64,000 bases of DNA from Erysipelotrichaceae bacterium 66202529 (GTDB lineage: Bacteria > Bacillota_I > Bacilli_A > Erysipelotrichales > Erysipelotrichaceae), in the NCBI GenBank assembly GCA_017161075.1, contig CP046174.1:1-64000 (forward strand), written 5' to 3'. Positions 39,222 to 47,983 of the stretch are shown piece after piece. The notes beneath the pieces are model-generated. The model was given only the letters and a program-made list of their open reading frames with translations. It was not told the DNA's origin and made no database searches. A program made the position numbers and the translations under genes. Position 1 is the stretch's first letter; each line of letters opens with the position of its first letter.

Positions 39222-40042
39222 TCTCTACTACATAAGCGATTGATATGTAACATCAGATATAATAACTCTTCTTCACTAAGAGTCCAAGCCAATGCTTCTA
39301 TCAAATATTCCCTGATATGAAGGACACAATGAAATGTGTTTTCATATGTTTCTTTCATATAATCGTACATTTTTTTATTCTCACTTGCTATCGCTGTATC
39401 CTGTTCTCTGCGCTTTAGCAAATACTGTAAATGTGATACGAATCTGGAGTAATTAAAGCCCTCCTTATCAATATGAATAGCAAAGTTCTCTTCAATCATA
39501 TTGGTAAGATCGTTTATAATCTGCTTTTCATTAACTTCATCTGTTTCATTTCTCTGCATATTCTCAGCATTGATGAAATGCAAAGCAATACTGACAGCCT
39601 CATCTTTTGATAAATGAACATTCATTTCTTTATTGATAAGTCTAACAGCGAACTCGCCGATATACATTTCATTTTCATATAAATACTGGATATCATATAC
39701 AAATGGCATTTTAATATCCATATTTTTTTTATATCGGTCAATCGCGAAATTGATATGATCCGCAAGTGTAAATACAATATTTGAATTTATTTCATTCATA
39801 ATTCGCATTTTTGCCTGATCTATAATTTTTATGCTTAATGCAAATACATCTTCTGAAATCTCATTCAATAATCCTAAATAGCTTGGATTGATGCCATAAT
39901 AGGTCCTCCAGATTTTATTCAAATCTGTAAGCTCATATGGGATTTTAGGAAATCCGATTCCTTTTCCAAAAGCGATCAATTCATGTCCATCATTATCGAT
40001 ACAAACTGCTACATTGTTATTGATTTTCTTAATGACCTTCAT
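39206..40042 (-). CDS. licT: LicT/BglG-family transcription antiterminator
   Basis: RNA-binding antiterminator controlled by PTS phosphorylation. The 278 residues have the CAT RNA-binding domain at 1-60 (MKVIKKINNNVAVCIDNDGHELIAFGKGIGF is the typical start, given here only as family context). Two PRD domains follow, with conserved His in TLADHINFAIDR, ALHFINAE, VSHLQYLL and LMLHINRLC. It sits inside the operon it controls, between EIIA and EIIBC. A RAT upstream of EIIA and another at its own 3' end are likely targets. Confidence 0.95.
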   Translation of the reverse strand: MKVIKKINNNVAVCIDNDGHELIAFGKGIGFPKIPYELTDLNKIWRTYYGINPSYLGLLNEISEDVFALSIKIIDQAKMRIMNEINSNIVFTLADHINFAIDRYKKNMDIKMPFVYDIQYLYENEMYIGEFAVRLINKEMNVHLSKDEAVSIALHFINAENMQRNETDEVNEKQIINDLTNMIEENFAIHIDKEGFNYSRFVSHLQYLLKRREQDTAIASENKKMYDYMKETYENTFHCVLHIREYLIEALAWTLSEEELLYLMLHINRLCSREDCNH

Positions 40043-40063
40043 GAATATTTCTCCCTTCTGCTC

Positions 40064-40543
40064 CTAATCAAATGAAATAACTTTATCCTCCCCCATTATA
40101 ACATGACCTCCAGCGTCTTCGATAGTCATTTTGTATTCACTGGTATTCGTTACAACCATTGGTGTTGTTAGATCAATGCCTTGTTCTTTCATAAATGCTC
40201 GATCAATTTCTATCAACGGTGTTCCTTTTTTTACCTTGTCCCCTGTTTGAACTAATGCATGCAGTCCCTGACCATTCAGATTCACTGTATCCAGCCCAAT
40301 ATGAATAAGTATTTCCGCACCGTTTTTCGCTGTAATCCCCACTGCATGGGAGGTGTGTGCAACCAGTGCGATGATGCCATCACAAGGCGCATAAACGACT
40401 GAATCTTCAAATTGGAAGCCAATGCCATCACCCATCATCTTTTCAGCGAACACTTTATCAGGAACCTGTGTGATGGCAATTGTTTTTCCTGTAACCGGAG
40501 CATATAATGTGATATTTTCTTTCTTTTTAAATACACCAAACAT
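40064..40543 (-). CDS. Glucose-type PTS EIIA protein
   Basis: Soluble phosphocarrier that passes phosphate from HPr to the EIIB domain. The 159-residue product has the glucose-family fold, with His66 in VAHTSHAVG and active-site His81 in ILIHIGLDTVNLNG. I start at MFGVFKKKEN after GGAGGG; a longer frame would run back through the RAT leader. In Bacillus the EIIA is usually fused to the beta-glucoside EIIBC, so the split form here is notable. It is the first gene of the operon. Confidence 0.94.
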   Translation of the reverse strand: MFGVFKKKENITLYAPVTGKTIAITQVPDKVFAEKMMGDGIGFQFEDSVVYAPCDGIIALVAHTSHAVGITAKNGAEILIHIGLDTVNLNGQGLHALVQTGDKVKKGTPLIEIDRAFMKEQGIDLTTPMVVTNTSEYKMTIEDAGGHVIMGEDKVISFD

Positions 40544-40565
40544 AGGATACCCTCCTTTCTGACAA

Positions 40566-40639
40566 ATAAAAAAACTCCTCAGCAGCTTACACAAAAAAAC
40601 AGATTTGATTCTGTTTAAGGTAATGCCTCCCGAAGAGTT
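40566..40639 (-). terminator. Conditional terminator in the bgl leader
   Basis: On the minus strand AACTCTTCGG pairs fully, with two wobbles, with CTGAGGAGTT. A T-rich run TTTTTATTT follows. The loop contains another hairpin (AAACAGA/TCTGTTT). The 5' arm is part of RAT no. 1, so the two folds are exclusive. Confidence 0.85.
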
Positions 40640-40646
40640 ACAATCC
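40617..40646 (-). promoter_or_regulatory. Ribonucleic antiterminator (RAT) no. 1
   Basis: GGATTGTAACTCTTCGGGAG-GCATTACCTT fits the LicT/BglG RAT pattern, sharing GGATTGTAAC and GGCATTACCT with RAT no. 2. It lies in the operon leader between promoter and EIIA. Confidence 0.92.
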
Positions 40647-40667
40647 AATATTTTTATTTGCATCTAT

Positions 40668-40696
40668 ATCTTAGCACCCGATGAAAACGTTGTCAA
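40668..40696 (-). promoter_or_regulatory. Promoter and cre site of the beta-glucoside operon
   Basis: Minus-strand TTGACA (40691-40696), a 17-base spacer and TAAGAT (40668-40673). TGAAAACGTTGTCA at 40682-40695 is a perfect match to the CcpA operator consensus TGWAANCGNTNWCA and overlaps the -35 box and spacer. CcpA binding there would block the promoter when glucose is present. Confidence 0.9.
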
Positions 40697-41118
40697 TAAT
40701 ATTTTTTGGTAACGTAAAAAAGGAAAAATATAGTGGGATGTGCTCCTGTTCACGATTCACAATGCAGGAAACAAACAAATAAACGTTCTTTTTATGCAAA
40801 TACTATTTCACAGCTTATCATGAGACTGTATTTATTTTTTAAATAACAATCTTTAGCGAGTCATACGATTTTACATGCCCTTAGATTTTTTAGGAAAGGG
40901 AGTATATAGAAGAAACAAAATAGCTGTGTTTAGCATCTTACTATTATGAAAATAGCGGTTAAAGATAGTCTGAAAATCACAGATATTTCTATTTAACCCA
41001 GTTTAAATAAAAGAAAAATCACAAGAAAAAAGCTTACACATTTTCATGTAAATAAAAAAAAGCATTTACAGTCCCACAAACGCTGAAATTGAGGTATAAT
41101 AAATGGCAGAGCAAATAG
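40697..41118. other. Non-coding region between the bgl promoter and nrdD
   Basis: AT-rich with no supported gene. A TATAAT-like box near 41096 probably serves nrdD. No NrdR-box pair was recognised. Confidence 0.4.
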
Positions 41119-41180
41119 AGATGAAGGTTCATCTATAACATAAACAATTTGAATACACGTAAATACCGCGTGTATTTTCT
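41119..41180 (+). promoter_or_regulatory. nrdD leader with two hairpins
   Basis: AGATGA/TCATCT (41119-41134) is followed by a perfect AATACACG/CGTGTATT stem (41152-41159 and 41169-41176) running into TTTTCT. The second resembles a weak intrinsic terminator 35 bases before the nrdD start, so the leader may attenuate. Confidence 0.45.
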
Positions 41181-41211
41181 ATTGTCATTGTTCTAGGTTA
41201 AGGAGGATTCT

Positions 41212-43557
41212 ATGATCACTAGCATTAAGAAAAGGGACGGACGTGAAATACATTTCTCTCCGGAAAAAATCACAAGAGCTATTTTCCTGGCAGCAAGCAG
41301 AGTGGCACAGGAGGAAGGCAGCAAGGCAGATTATGAAACAGCGGAAATACTGACGGAGAAAGTCGTAAATCTTCTGAATAATACATACCAGGGTACAACA
41401 CCAACCGTGGAAAACGTACAGGATGCAGTTATCAAGGTACTGATTGAAACAGGTCATGCCAAAACGAGTGAGGCATATATTCTGTATCGTGCAGAACGTA
41501 CAAGAATCCGCAGTATGAAAACAAGACTGATGAAATCCATTGAGGAAATCACATTTGCGGACAGCAATGATGCGGATATCAAACGTGAGAATGCCAATAT
41601 CGACGGTAATACAGCTATGGGAACTATGCTGCAGTACGGTAGTGCGGTATCCAAGGAATTCTGTATGAGTCAGCTGATGAATCCACAGCATGCGGCTTTA
41701 CACGAAAACGGGGATATTCACATCCATGATATGGATTTCATGAACATGGGTACGCTGACCTGCTGTCAGATTGATCTGGAAAAGCTGTTTACCGGTGGTT
41801 TTTCTACCGGACACGGACATTTGCGTGAGCCTCAGGATATCACAAGCTATGCAGCTCTTGCAGCAATCGCTATTCAGAGTAACCAGAATGACCAGCACGG
41901 CGGACAGAGTATTCCAGCATTTGACTTCTATCTTGCAAAGGGTGTTGCAAAGACATTCCGTAAGGAATATATCAGCAATCTGAATAAAGCTCTGGAGCTG
42001 TTTATCAATCTGGATGCCGATGTAAGAGAGCCATTCAAGGCTGTCGAAAAGGAAACAGGAAAAACAGCAGCAATGATCATGGACGATACCTTCCTGCATT
42101 GTCTGAACAATATGCTGAAGGAAAACTTTGGACTTGGTGAGGATCAGATTGAATTGATCAATAAGTTTGCATACAAGGAAGCAAATGTAGCAACGAGAAG
42201 AAAAACATATCAGGCAATGGAAGCCTTTGTACACAACCTGAATACAATGCATTCCCGTGCAGGGGCACAGGTACCATTCTCCAGTATCAACTTTGGTACG
42301 GACATGACACCGGAGGGTAGACTGATCAGTGAAAACCTGATGCTCGCACAGGAAGCAGGTCTTGGAAACGGAGAAACCCCGATTTTCCCAATTCTGATTT
42401 TCAAGGTAAAGGAAGGCATCAATTACAATCCGGAAGATCCAAACTATGATTTGTTTAAGCTGGCAATGCGCGTATCTGCAAAGCGTCTGTTTCCAAACTT
42501 CAGCTTTATGGACGCTCCCTTCAATAAACAGTATTATAAAGAAGGTCATCCGGAAACAGAAACGACATACATGGGCTGCCGTACCCGTGTTATGGGCAAT
42601 ATCAACGGGCCGGAAATTGCGACAGGACGAGGAAATAATTCCTTTACCTCAATCAATTTGCCGCGTCTGGGTATCAAGCACGGTGTTGCCGTAAACGGTG
42701 AATTTAACGAAGCTGCCTTCTTCAATGAACTGGATGAGAAGATGGAAATTGTGATTCAGCAGCTGCTGGAGCGACTGGAAATTCAGGGGAAAAAGAAGGT
42801 TAAGAACTTCCCATTCCTGATGGGACAGGGTGTATGGATCGGCAGTGAAAATCTGAGCTGGGAGGATACGCTGGAGGAAATTATCAAGCAGGGAACTCTG
42901 ACGATTGGATTCATCGGACTTGCGGAATGCTTAAAGGCATTGATCGGAGAGCATCACGGAGAAAGTGAAGCTGCTCAGAAGCTCGGCTTGAAAATCATCG
43001 GCCATATGCGTGAGGTCTGCGATGAAGCAACAGAAAAATACGGTCTGAACTTTTCTCTGATCGCCACTCCGGCAGAAGGTCTGTCCGGAAGATTTACACG
43101 AATTGATAAAAAGGTTTACGGAATTATTCCGGGTGTTACAGATAGAGATTATTATACAAACTCTTTCCATATTCCGGTATATTATCATATAACAGCATTC
43201 AAAAAAATTCAGAAGGAAGCTCCTTACCATGAATTTACGAATGGCGGACATATTTCCTATGTGGAAGTGGATGGTGATCCTACCAATAATCTGGAGGCAT
43301 TTGAATCTATCGTGCGCTGTATGAAGGATGCAGGTATTGGTTATGGAAGCATCAATCATCCGGTCGATCGCGATCCTTGCTGCGGATACAGCGGTGTTAT
43401 TGAAGGACATATCTGCCCGAAATGCGGCAGAGATGAGCGCGAAGAAGAATATAAATTTGAAAAGATCCGGCGAATCACCGGTTATCTGGTAGGAACGGTA
43501 GACCGCTTCAATGATGCAAAGGCATCTGAAGAACGGGATCGTGTAAAGCATGGATAA
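41212..43557 (+). CDS. nrdD: Anaerobic ribonucleoside-triphosphate reductase
   Basis: Class III reductase making dNTPs without oxygen through a glycyl radical. The 781 residues start with an ATP-cone allosteric domain (about 1-95). The catalytic barrel and a C-terminal zinc site (DPCCGYSG and HICPKCGR) follow. The glycyl-radical segment RRITGYLVG has its Gly near position 757. The ribosome site AAGGAGG precedes the ATG. Its end overlaps nrdG by 8 bases. The gene fits an anaerobic lifestyle. Confidence 0.97.
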   Translation: MITSIKKRDGREIHFSPEKITRAIFLAASRVAQEEGSKADYETAEILTEKVVNLLNNTYQGTTPTVENVQDAVIKVLIETGHAKTSEAYILYRAERTRIRSMKTRLMKSIEEITFADSNDADIKRENANIDGNTAMGTMLQYGSAVSKEFCMSQLMNPQHAALHENGDIHIHDMDFMNMGTLTCCQIDLEKLFTGGFSTGHGHLREPQDITSYAALAAIAIQSNQNDQHGGQSIPAFDFYLAKGVAKTFRKEYISNLNKALELFINLDADVREPFKAVEKETGKTAAMIMDDTFLHCLNNMLKENFGLGEDQIELINKFAYKEANVATRRKTYQAMEAFVHNLNTMHSRAGAQVPFSSINFGTDMTPEGRLISENLMLAQEAGLGNGETPIFPILIFKVKEGINYNPEDPNYDLFKLAMRVSAKRLFPNFSFMDAPFNKQYYKEGHPETETTYMGCRTRVMGNINGPEIATGRGNNSFTSINLPRLGIKHGVAVNGEFNEAAFFNELDEKMEIVIQQLLERLEIQGKKKVKNFPFLMGQGVWIGSENLSWEDTLEEIIKQGTLTIGFIGLAECLKALIGEHHGESEAAQKLGLKIIGHMREVCDEATEKYGLNFSLIATPAEGLSGRFTRIDKKVYGIIPGVTDRDYYTNSFHIPVYYHITAFKKIQKEAPYHEFTNGGHISYVEVDGDPTNNLEAFESIVRCMKDAGIGYGSINHPVDRDPCCGYSGVIEGHICPKCGRDEREEEYKFEKIRRITGYLVGTVDRFNDAKASEERDRVKHG

Positions 43558-44098
43558 TACAACCATACGGCTTGCTTCTCCTATGCAGGAGGACAGCTTT
43601 GTGGATGGCCCTGGAGTGCGCATGGTTTTATGGACTCAGGGCTGTATACATCACTGCTTTAACTGCCATAATCCGCAGACCTGGGATATGCAGGGAGGAA
43701 GTGTTTATTCTGTTGAGCAGCTGCAAAAGCAGATACTTGCTTCGCACTTGCAAACCGGACTGACTCTTTCCGGAGGCGAACCGTTTCTGCAGGTAGAGCC
43801 GCTGCTGGAAATCATAAAGGCGGCAAAGGAAAAAAAGCTGAATATCTGGGCATACAGTGGGTTTACCTTTGAGGAGCTGCTTGCAGATCAACTTAAAAAA
43901 GAGCTGTTAATGCAAATTGATGTATTGGTTGACGGAAGGTTTGTGAATGAGTTAAAGGATTACCGTCTTGTTTTTAAGGGAAGCCGCAATCAAAGGATTA
44001 TAGATGTACAGAAGTCTTTAAAAAGCGGTAAAGTAATTCTTTCAGAAAAGGATGAACAGAATCAGAAGCTGAATAAAGAGGATATGGCGAATGCTTAG
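43550..44098 (+). CDS. nrdG: Anaerobic ribonucleotide reductase activating protein
   Basis: Radical SAM enzyme that generates the glycyl radical on NrdD. The 182-residue product has the cluster motif CxxxCxxC as CIHHCFNCHNP near residue 31. LTLSGGEPFLQ near 72 contributes to SAM binding. After DVLVDGRFVNELKDYRLVFKGSRNQRIIDV the protein has a short Lys/Gln-rich tail. It is coupled to nrdD by overlap. Confidence 0.96.
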   Translation: MDNTTIRLASPMQEDSFVDGPGVRMVLWTQGCIHHCFNCHNPQTWDMQGGSVYSVEQLQKQILASHLQTGLTLSGGEPFLQVEPLLEIIKAAKEKKLNIWAYSGFTFEELLADQLKKELLMQIDVLVDGRFVNELKDYRLVFKGSRNQRIIDVQKSLKSGKVILSEKDEQNQKLNKEDMANA

Positions 44099-44386
44099 CT
44101 GTATCCTTTTCTTATACGCAATGTCACCATATTTGTAATTCATGACAGCGGTAGGTATTCAATGCTTGCATAGAAGGTAGAAATTAGCCTATACATAAAA
44201 GGGTGAATATCTTCTAAAAACGTTGTTCGATCATAGCAGATATTGGTGATAGCTGGCAGAAAAGCGGGTATTCTACTTACAGTTGATAAAAACGAAACAT
44301 GTGGTTGAGCGATTCAACGAACAGTATCTTACTTTATGCATGCATTGTTTCTATAATAAGAAGTGTAAAGAAAGGCGGAAAGCTAT
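44099..44386. other. Spacer before the XRE regulator
   Basis: 288 bases with no supported gene, RNA or clear terminator; it should contain the regulator's promoter. Confidence 0.35.
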
Positions 44387-44875
44387 ATGAAATCTTTAGG
44401 AACCAAAATAAGTGAGCTTAGGAAAGCAAGAAGCATGACACAGGATGAACTCGCAGTCAAAATGGGTGTATCTCCACAGGCAGTATCAAAATGGGAAAAT
44501 GATCTCTCCATGCCAGATCTTCCGATTTTGATTGAGCTGTCAGATTACTTTCATGTTTCATTGGATGATTTGTTAAAGGAAAAGGAACCGGTGGTAGAGC
44601 TGATACCGGAGGATAAGAGGAAGAGCATTGAACAGATGTTTTTAAGAGTTTATGTGGATACAGAGCATGGAGACCGGGTGCGTGTCAATCTGCCGCTGGC
44701 TCTGGTCAAGATGGCAAGAGATATGGGCTTGGATATTCCGCAAATGACAGATAATCCAGCTATGAAAAATATCGACCTTCAAATGATTATGCGTATGATT
44801 GAAAGTGGTGTAATTGGTAAGCTGGTAGAGGTTGATTCCGCAAATGGGGATCATGTTGAAGTGATCGTTGAATGA
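44387..44875 (+). CDS. XRE-family regulator with SHOCT-like C-terminal region
   Basis: The 162-residue protein has a Cro/cI-type helix-turn-helix at residues 5-60 (GTKISELRKARSMTQDELAVKMG and SPQAVSKWENDLSMPDLP). A C-terminal region follows with VRVNLPLALVKMARDMG near 104 and LVEVDSANGDHVEVIVE at the end. That second part resembles the small domain found with DUF2089 and YvlB-type envelope-stress proteins. It overlaps the next gene by 4 bases. Targets and signal are unknown. Confidence 0.85.
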   Translation: MKSLGTKISELRKARSMTQDELAVKMGVSPQAVSKWENDLSMPDLPILIELSDYFHVSLDDLLKEKEPVVELIPEDKRKSIEQMFLRVYVDTEHGDRVRVNLPLALVKMARDMGLDIPQMTDNPAMKNIDLQMIMRMIESGVIGKLVEVDSANGDHVEVIVE

Positions 44876-45123
44876 AAATACGAATTCATGCGAAGTCGTG
44901 TCATTTGAATCTTCGTATTCCGAATTGTATGCTTTACAATGTGTTTACACATATGTTGATTGAGAGGTTGATTCAGGATAAGACGGATATCCAATGGATA
45001 CTGGATAAGGAGCTGTTAGAAAAGAGTATGAGACTTTTGAAGCATTTCAGTAAAGAATACAAGGGAGTCATGATTGTTGATATAAAGACGGCAGATGGAG
45101 AAATTGTTCAGCTTACATTGTAG
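44872..45123 (+). CDS. Small partner protein of the XRE regulator
   Basis: An 83-residue protein translated by a 4-base overlap (ATGA) with the regulator gene. It starts MKIRIHAKSCHLNLRIPNCM and ends VMIVDIKTADGEIVQLTL. Both pieces parallel the C-terminal part of the upstream regulator (a RVNLPLAL-like strand and a VEVDSANGDHVEV-like strand). The two may therefore share a fold and interact. No known function. Confidence 0.7.
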   Translation: MKIRIHAKSCHLNLRIPNCMLYNVFTHMLIERLIQDKTDIQWILDKELLEKSMRLLKHFSKEYKGVMIVDIKTADGEIVQLTL

Positions 45124-45341
45124 AAATTATTGTTTAGTTTTGTATTAAAAAATAAATTCCCATATTGTCATGTGAGTTAAATAAAAATAATGATAGTATT
45201 ATAATAAATGCTGAAAAGCTGTAACAGTCTGGAAGAAATACGAAAATTTCTGTTTGATACCGAACAGAAAACGTGAATTTCTGATAATCGGACTTGTAAA
45301 TACATTCCGTATATGTATGATTATACTGAGGTGATGTTCTT

Positions 45342-45710
45342 ATGAAGGAGCTGGAAAACTATATCCTTTCCGTAAATACATGTGAGGAAGCACTAATTCG
45401 TGAGGTCTGGAGTGCACAGGATATATGCTCCATGATATTCCCAAAGGGTGAAATAGAGGGCTTACAGGCAATCATCGACTCCTTTTACCACGGGGCGATG
45501 GCACAGTATGAAAAACGAAAGCTTCAGCAGGATGCTGTGAAAATTCAGGAATTTGGTGATATCACGATTGTGCGCTTTTACTGGACACTATATGCAATTA
45601 TGCGTGATAGTGGGGAACATATTATAAATAAGGGGAGAGAGACGCAAGTCTATCGTTCTTATCCGACCGGGAAAAAGCTGATACATGTGCATTATTCAAG
45701 GTTACCCTGA
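45342..45710 (+). CDS. NTF2/SnoaL-like (DUF4440-type) protein
   Basis: The 122-residue cytoplasmic protein has the order of elements seen in DUF4440/NTF2-like domains. There is a helical start (ENYILSVNTCEEALIREVW), a mid-region GLQAIIDSFYHG, then strands ITIVRFYWTLYAIM and ETQVYRSYPTGKKLIHVHYSRLP. Such proteins bind small ligands or serve as enzymes or chaperone-like parts; none can be named here. GAGGTGAT precedes the ATG. It faces the ABC transporter gene across a shared terminator. Confidence 0.7.
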   Translation: MKELENYILSVNTCEEALIREVWSAQDICSMIFPKGEIEGLQAIIDSFYHGAMAQYEKRKLQQDAVKIQEFGDITIVRFYWTLYAIMRDSGEHIINKGRETQVYRSYPTGKKLIHVHYSRLP

Positions 45711-45743
45711 AACAGCCCATAAATATTTAGAATATGCTATATG

Positions 45744-45774
45744 AAAAAAGCACGTAAATCAAACCGTGCTTTTT
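45744..45774. terminator. Bidirectional terminator
   Basis: AAAAAGCACG/CGTGCTTTTT with a 10-base loop between convergent genes gives T runs on both strands. Confidence 0.85.
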
Positions 45775-45780
45775 AACGTT

Positions 45781-47556
45781 TTATTGCTTGGAATGCAGTG
45801 TTTCTCTTGTCTGTTCATCAAAATCCAAGCCTTCAAACTGCATATGATAATACTTTGCATATGTACCGCCCTTCGCAAGCAGCTCATCATGTGTTCCGCG
45901 TTCTTCCATACCGTTTTCCGATATAACAATGATTTCATCAGCATTGCGAATGGTTGAAAGTCGATGTGCAATTGTGATGCAGGTTCTGTTTTTTGCCAGT
46001 TCTTCCAGACTTTTCTGAATATGACGCTCACTCTCATTGTCCAGTGCACTTGTCGCTTCATCAAGAATCAGAATTTTTGGGTCTTTCAAAAATACACGCG
46101 CAATACTGATACGCTGTTTCTGTCCTCCCGATAAACGTGTACCACGCTCACCGACATATGTATCATAGGCATCCGGCAGACTCATAATGAAATCATGAAT
46201 ATTAGCCTTCTTTGCAGCTTCAATGATTTCCTCATCACTGCATCCCGGCTTCCCGTATGCGATATTTTCTTTTACACTTCCGGTAAACAAATAGACATCC
46301 TGCTGTACGATACCAATCGCCTTGCGCAGACTCTCCAGAGTCAGGGAACGGATATCCTGTCCGTCAACCTTAACAGCACCGCTCTTAACATCATAAAATC
46401 TAGGCAGCAAAGAACAGATGGTGGTTTTACCGCCGCCGCTTGGGCCAACCAAGGCAATGGAACGACCTGCTTCTATATGAATGGAAACATCATCTAAAAC
46501 ATGTTCCTCATCGTTATAGGAAAAGGTAACATGATCGTAATCAATGACACCCTTTACATTTTTCAAATCCTGTGCATTTTCCGCATTCTGAATATCCGGT
46601 TCCGTTTCAATGACCTCCAGAAATCTTTTAAAGCCGGAATAGCCTTTCTGAAACATCTCCGTAAACTCGACCAGTACCTCAATCGGTGCCACAAAGATGT
46701 TGATATATAGCGCATAGGTCGCAAGAGAAATAGGATCCAGTGTTCCGTTCGCAATGAAATAACCGCCCGCAACCAGAATTGTCAGATAGAGCATTCCCTG
46801 AAAGAAGTTATTTCCTGCATGAAACAAACCCATACGATAGTAATTATTTGTTTTCGACTGTAAAAACAGCTGATTGCTATGTGAGAATTTATCACGTTCA
46901 ATGTCTTCGTTGGCAAAGGATTTCACTACACGGATGCCGGCAAGAGAATCCTGCAGGCTTGCATTTACTCCTGCAATTTTACGACGGTTATCCATAAAGG
47001 TAGCCTGCATTTTCTTATTCTGAAACATACTGAATAAAAGCATGATAAGGGTAACTGCAATCAGAATCAGAGTCAGCGGTACATGGATATACAGCAATAG
47101 TAAAAATGAACCAATAATTTTTAACAGGGATATGAATACATTTTCCGGTCCATGATGCGCGAATTCAGAAATATCAAATAAATCAGAAACCAGCTTGCTC
47201 ATCATTTCTCCTGTATTATTACGGTCATAGTAGGAGAAGGATAAACGCTCAAACTGATCAAACAGATCCTGACGCATATCACTTTCCATACGTGCTCCCA
47301 TAATGTGTCCCTGTGCGGTAACATAATACCGGCATAAAGCACGAACGATATACATGACTAGCAGCCCGGCTCCCAGAAGAAGCAGACTGTCCATAATCAT
47401 ATCCTTTGGTTTTATATAAAACGTACTGTTCAAATAGTTCAGAATCTGTGGAAATGCCAGATCCACGGCACTGATCACCAGTGCACAGAACATATCAAGA
47501 AAAAATACGGTCTTATATGGCTTATAATAGCTAATGAATTTCTTCATGACTTCCAT
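45781..47556 (-). CDS. ABC exporter, fused permease and ATPase
   Basis: A type IV ABC exporter half-transporter of 591 residues. Six membrane spans lie in about 1-310. The nucleotide-binding domain has Walker A GPSGGGKTTICSLL near 370, Q-loop IVQQDVYLF, signature LSGGQKQR near 475 and Walker B ILILDEATSAL. It probably works as a homodimer, because no partner is adjacent. The exported substrate is unknown; the style resembles the multidrug/lipid MsbA-like group. GGAGG lies 7 bases before the ATG. Confidence 0.92.
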   Translation of the reverse strand: MEVMKKFISYYKPYKTVFFLDMFCALVISAVDLAFPQILNYLNSTFYIKPKDMIMDSLLLLGAGLLVMYIVRALCRYYVTAQGHIMGARMESDMRQDLFDQFERLSFSYYDRNNTGEMMSKLVSDLFDISEFAHHGPENVFISLLKIIGSFLLLLYIHVPLTLILIAVTLIMLLFSMFQNKKMQATFMDNRRKIAGVNASLQDSLAGIRVVKSFANEDIERDKFSHSNQLFLQSKTNNYYRMGLFHAGNNFFQGMLYLTILVAGGYFIANGTLDPISLATYALYINIFVAPIEVLVEFTEMFQKGYSGFKRFLEVIETEPDIQNAENAQDLKNVKGVIDYDHVTFSYNDEEHVLDDVSIHIEAGRSIALVGPSGGGKTTICSLLPRFYDVKSGAVKVDGQDIRSLTLESLRKAIGIVQQDVYLFTGSVKENIAYGKPGCSDEEIIEAAKKANIHDFIMSLPDAYDTYVGERGTRLSGGQKQRISIARVFLKDPKILILDEATSALDNESERHIQKSLEELAKNRTCITIAHRLSTIRNADEIIVISENGMEERGTHDELLAKGGTYAKYYHMQFEGLDFDEQTRETLHSKQ

Positions 47557-47983
47557 TGTTATTCCTCCGTTTCACATACTGCATTATTATACACGATTTG
47601 AAAGTTGCTTACAAATCATATCCACTGATTATAAAAGTAAGCTATTATATCAATCAATAATGTGAACCTGTTACAGACATACGCTTTATGAAAATAAACT
47701 GCATGGTTATGATAATGGTGTTTCATATCATGTGCTTGTTCATATAAAAGAAATAAATATAAGAAAAGTATTGCTATGTTAAAGGCAGGATAAACAGTAG
47801 GTATTTGTCTGAATTTTTCTTAATCTCTTTTTTCATTGTAAAGGCTTAATACACCTAATTCCTATTCAGTAAAAGGACGTAAGAAGGAATACCATATGAT
47901 TGGTGATTACTGGCTTTATATATGTATACTTCATGATAGAAAAAGCTTGTTAAATATCTTATAATTTAAGAAAGGGTGATAAT
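47557..47983. other. Divergent spacer between the ABC and kinase genes
   Basis: 427 bases, AT-rich. It must hold two divergent promoters, but no consensus pair, riboswitch or gene was recognised. Confidence 0.35.

Noticed and set aside
41698..42549. 283-codon open frame on the minus strand
   Set aside because: Lies entirely opposite nrdD, whose protein is clearly conserved; it is a shadow of that gene's codon use.
42931..43623. 230-codon open frame on the minus strand
   Set aside because: Also opposite nrdD/nrdG, with no family features or ribosome site.
45247..45270. Hairpin TTTCTGTT/AACAGAAA upstream of the NTF2-like gene
   Set aside because: Perfect stem but no T run, no conserved core and no riboswitch features.
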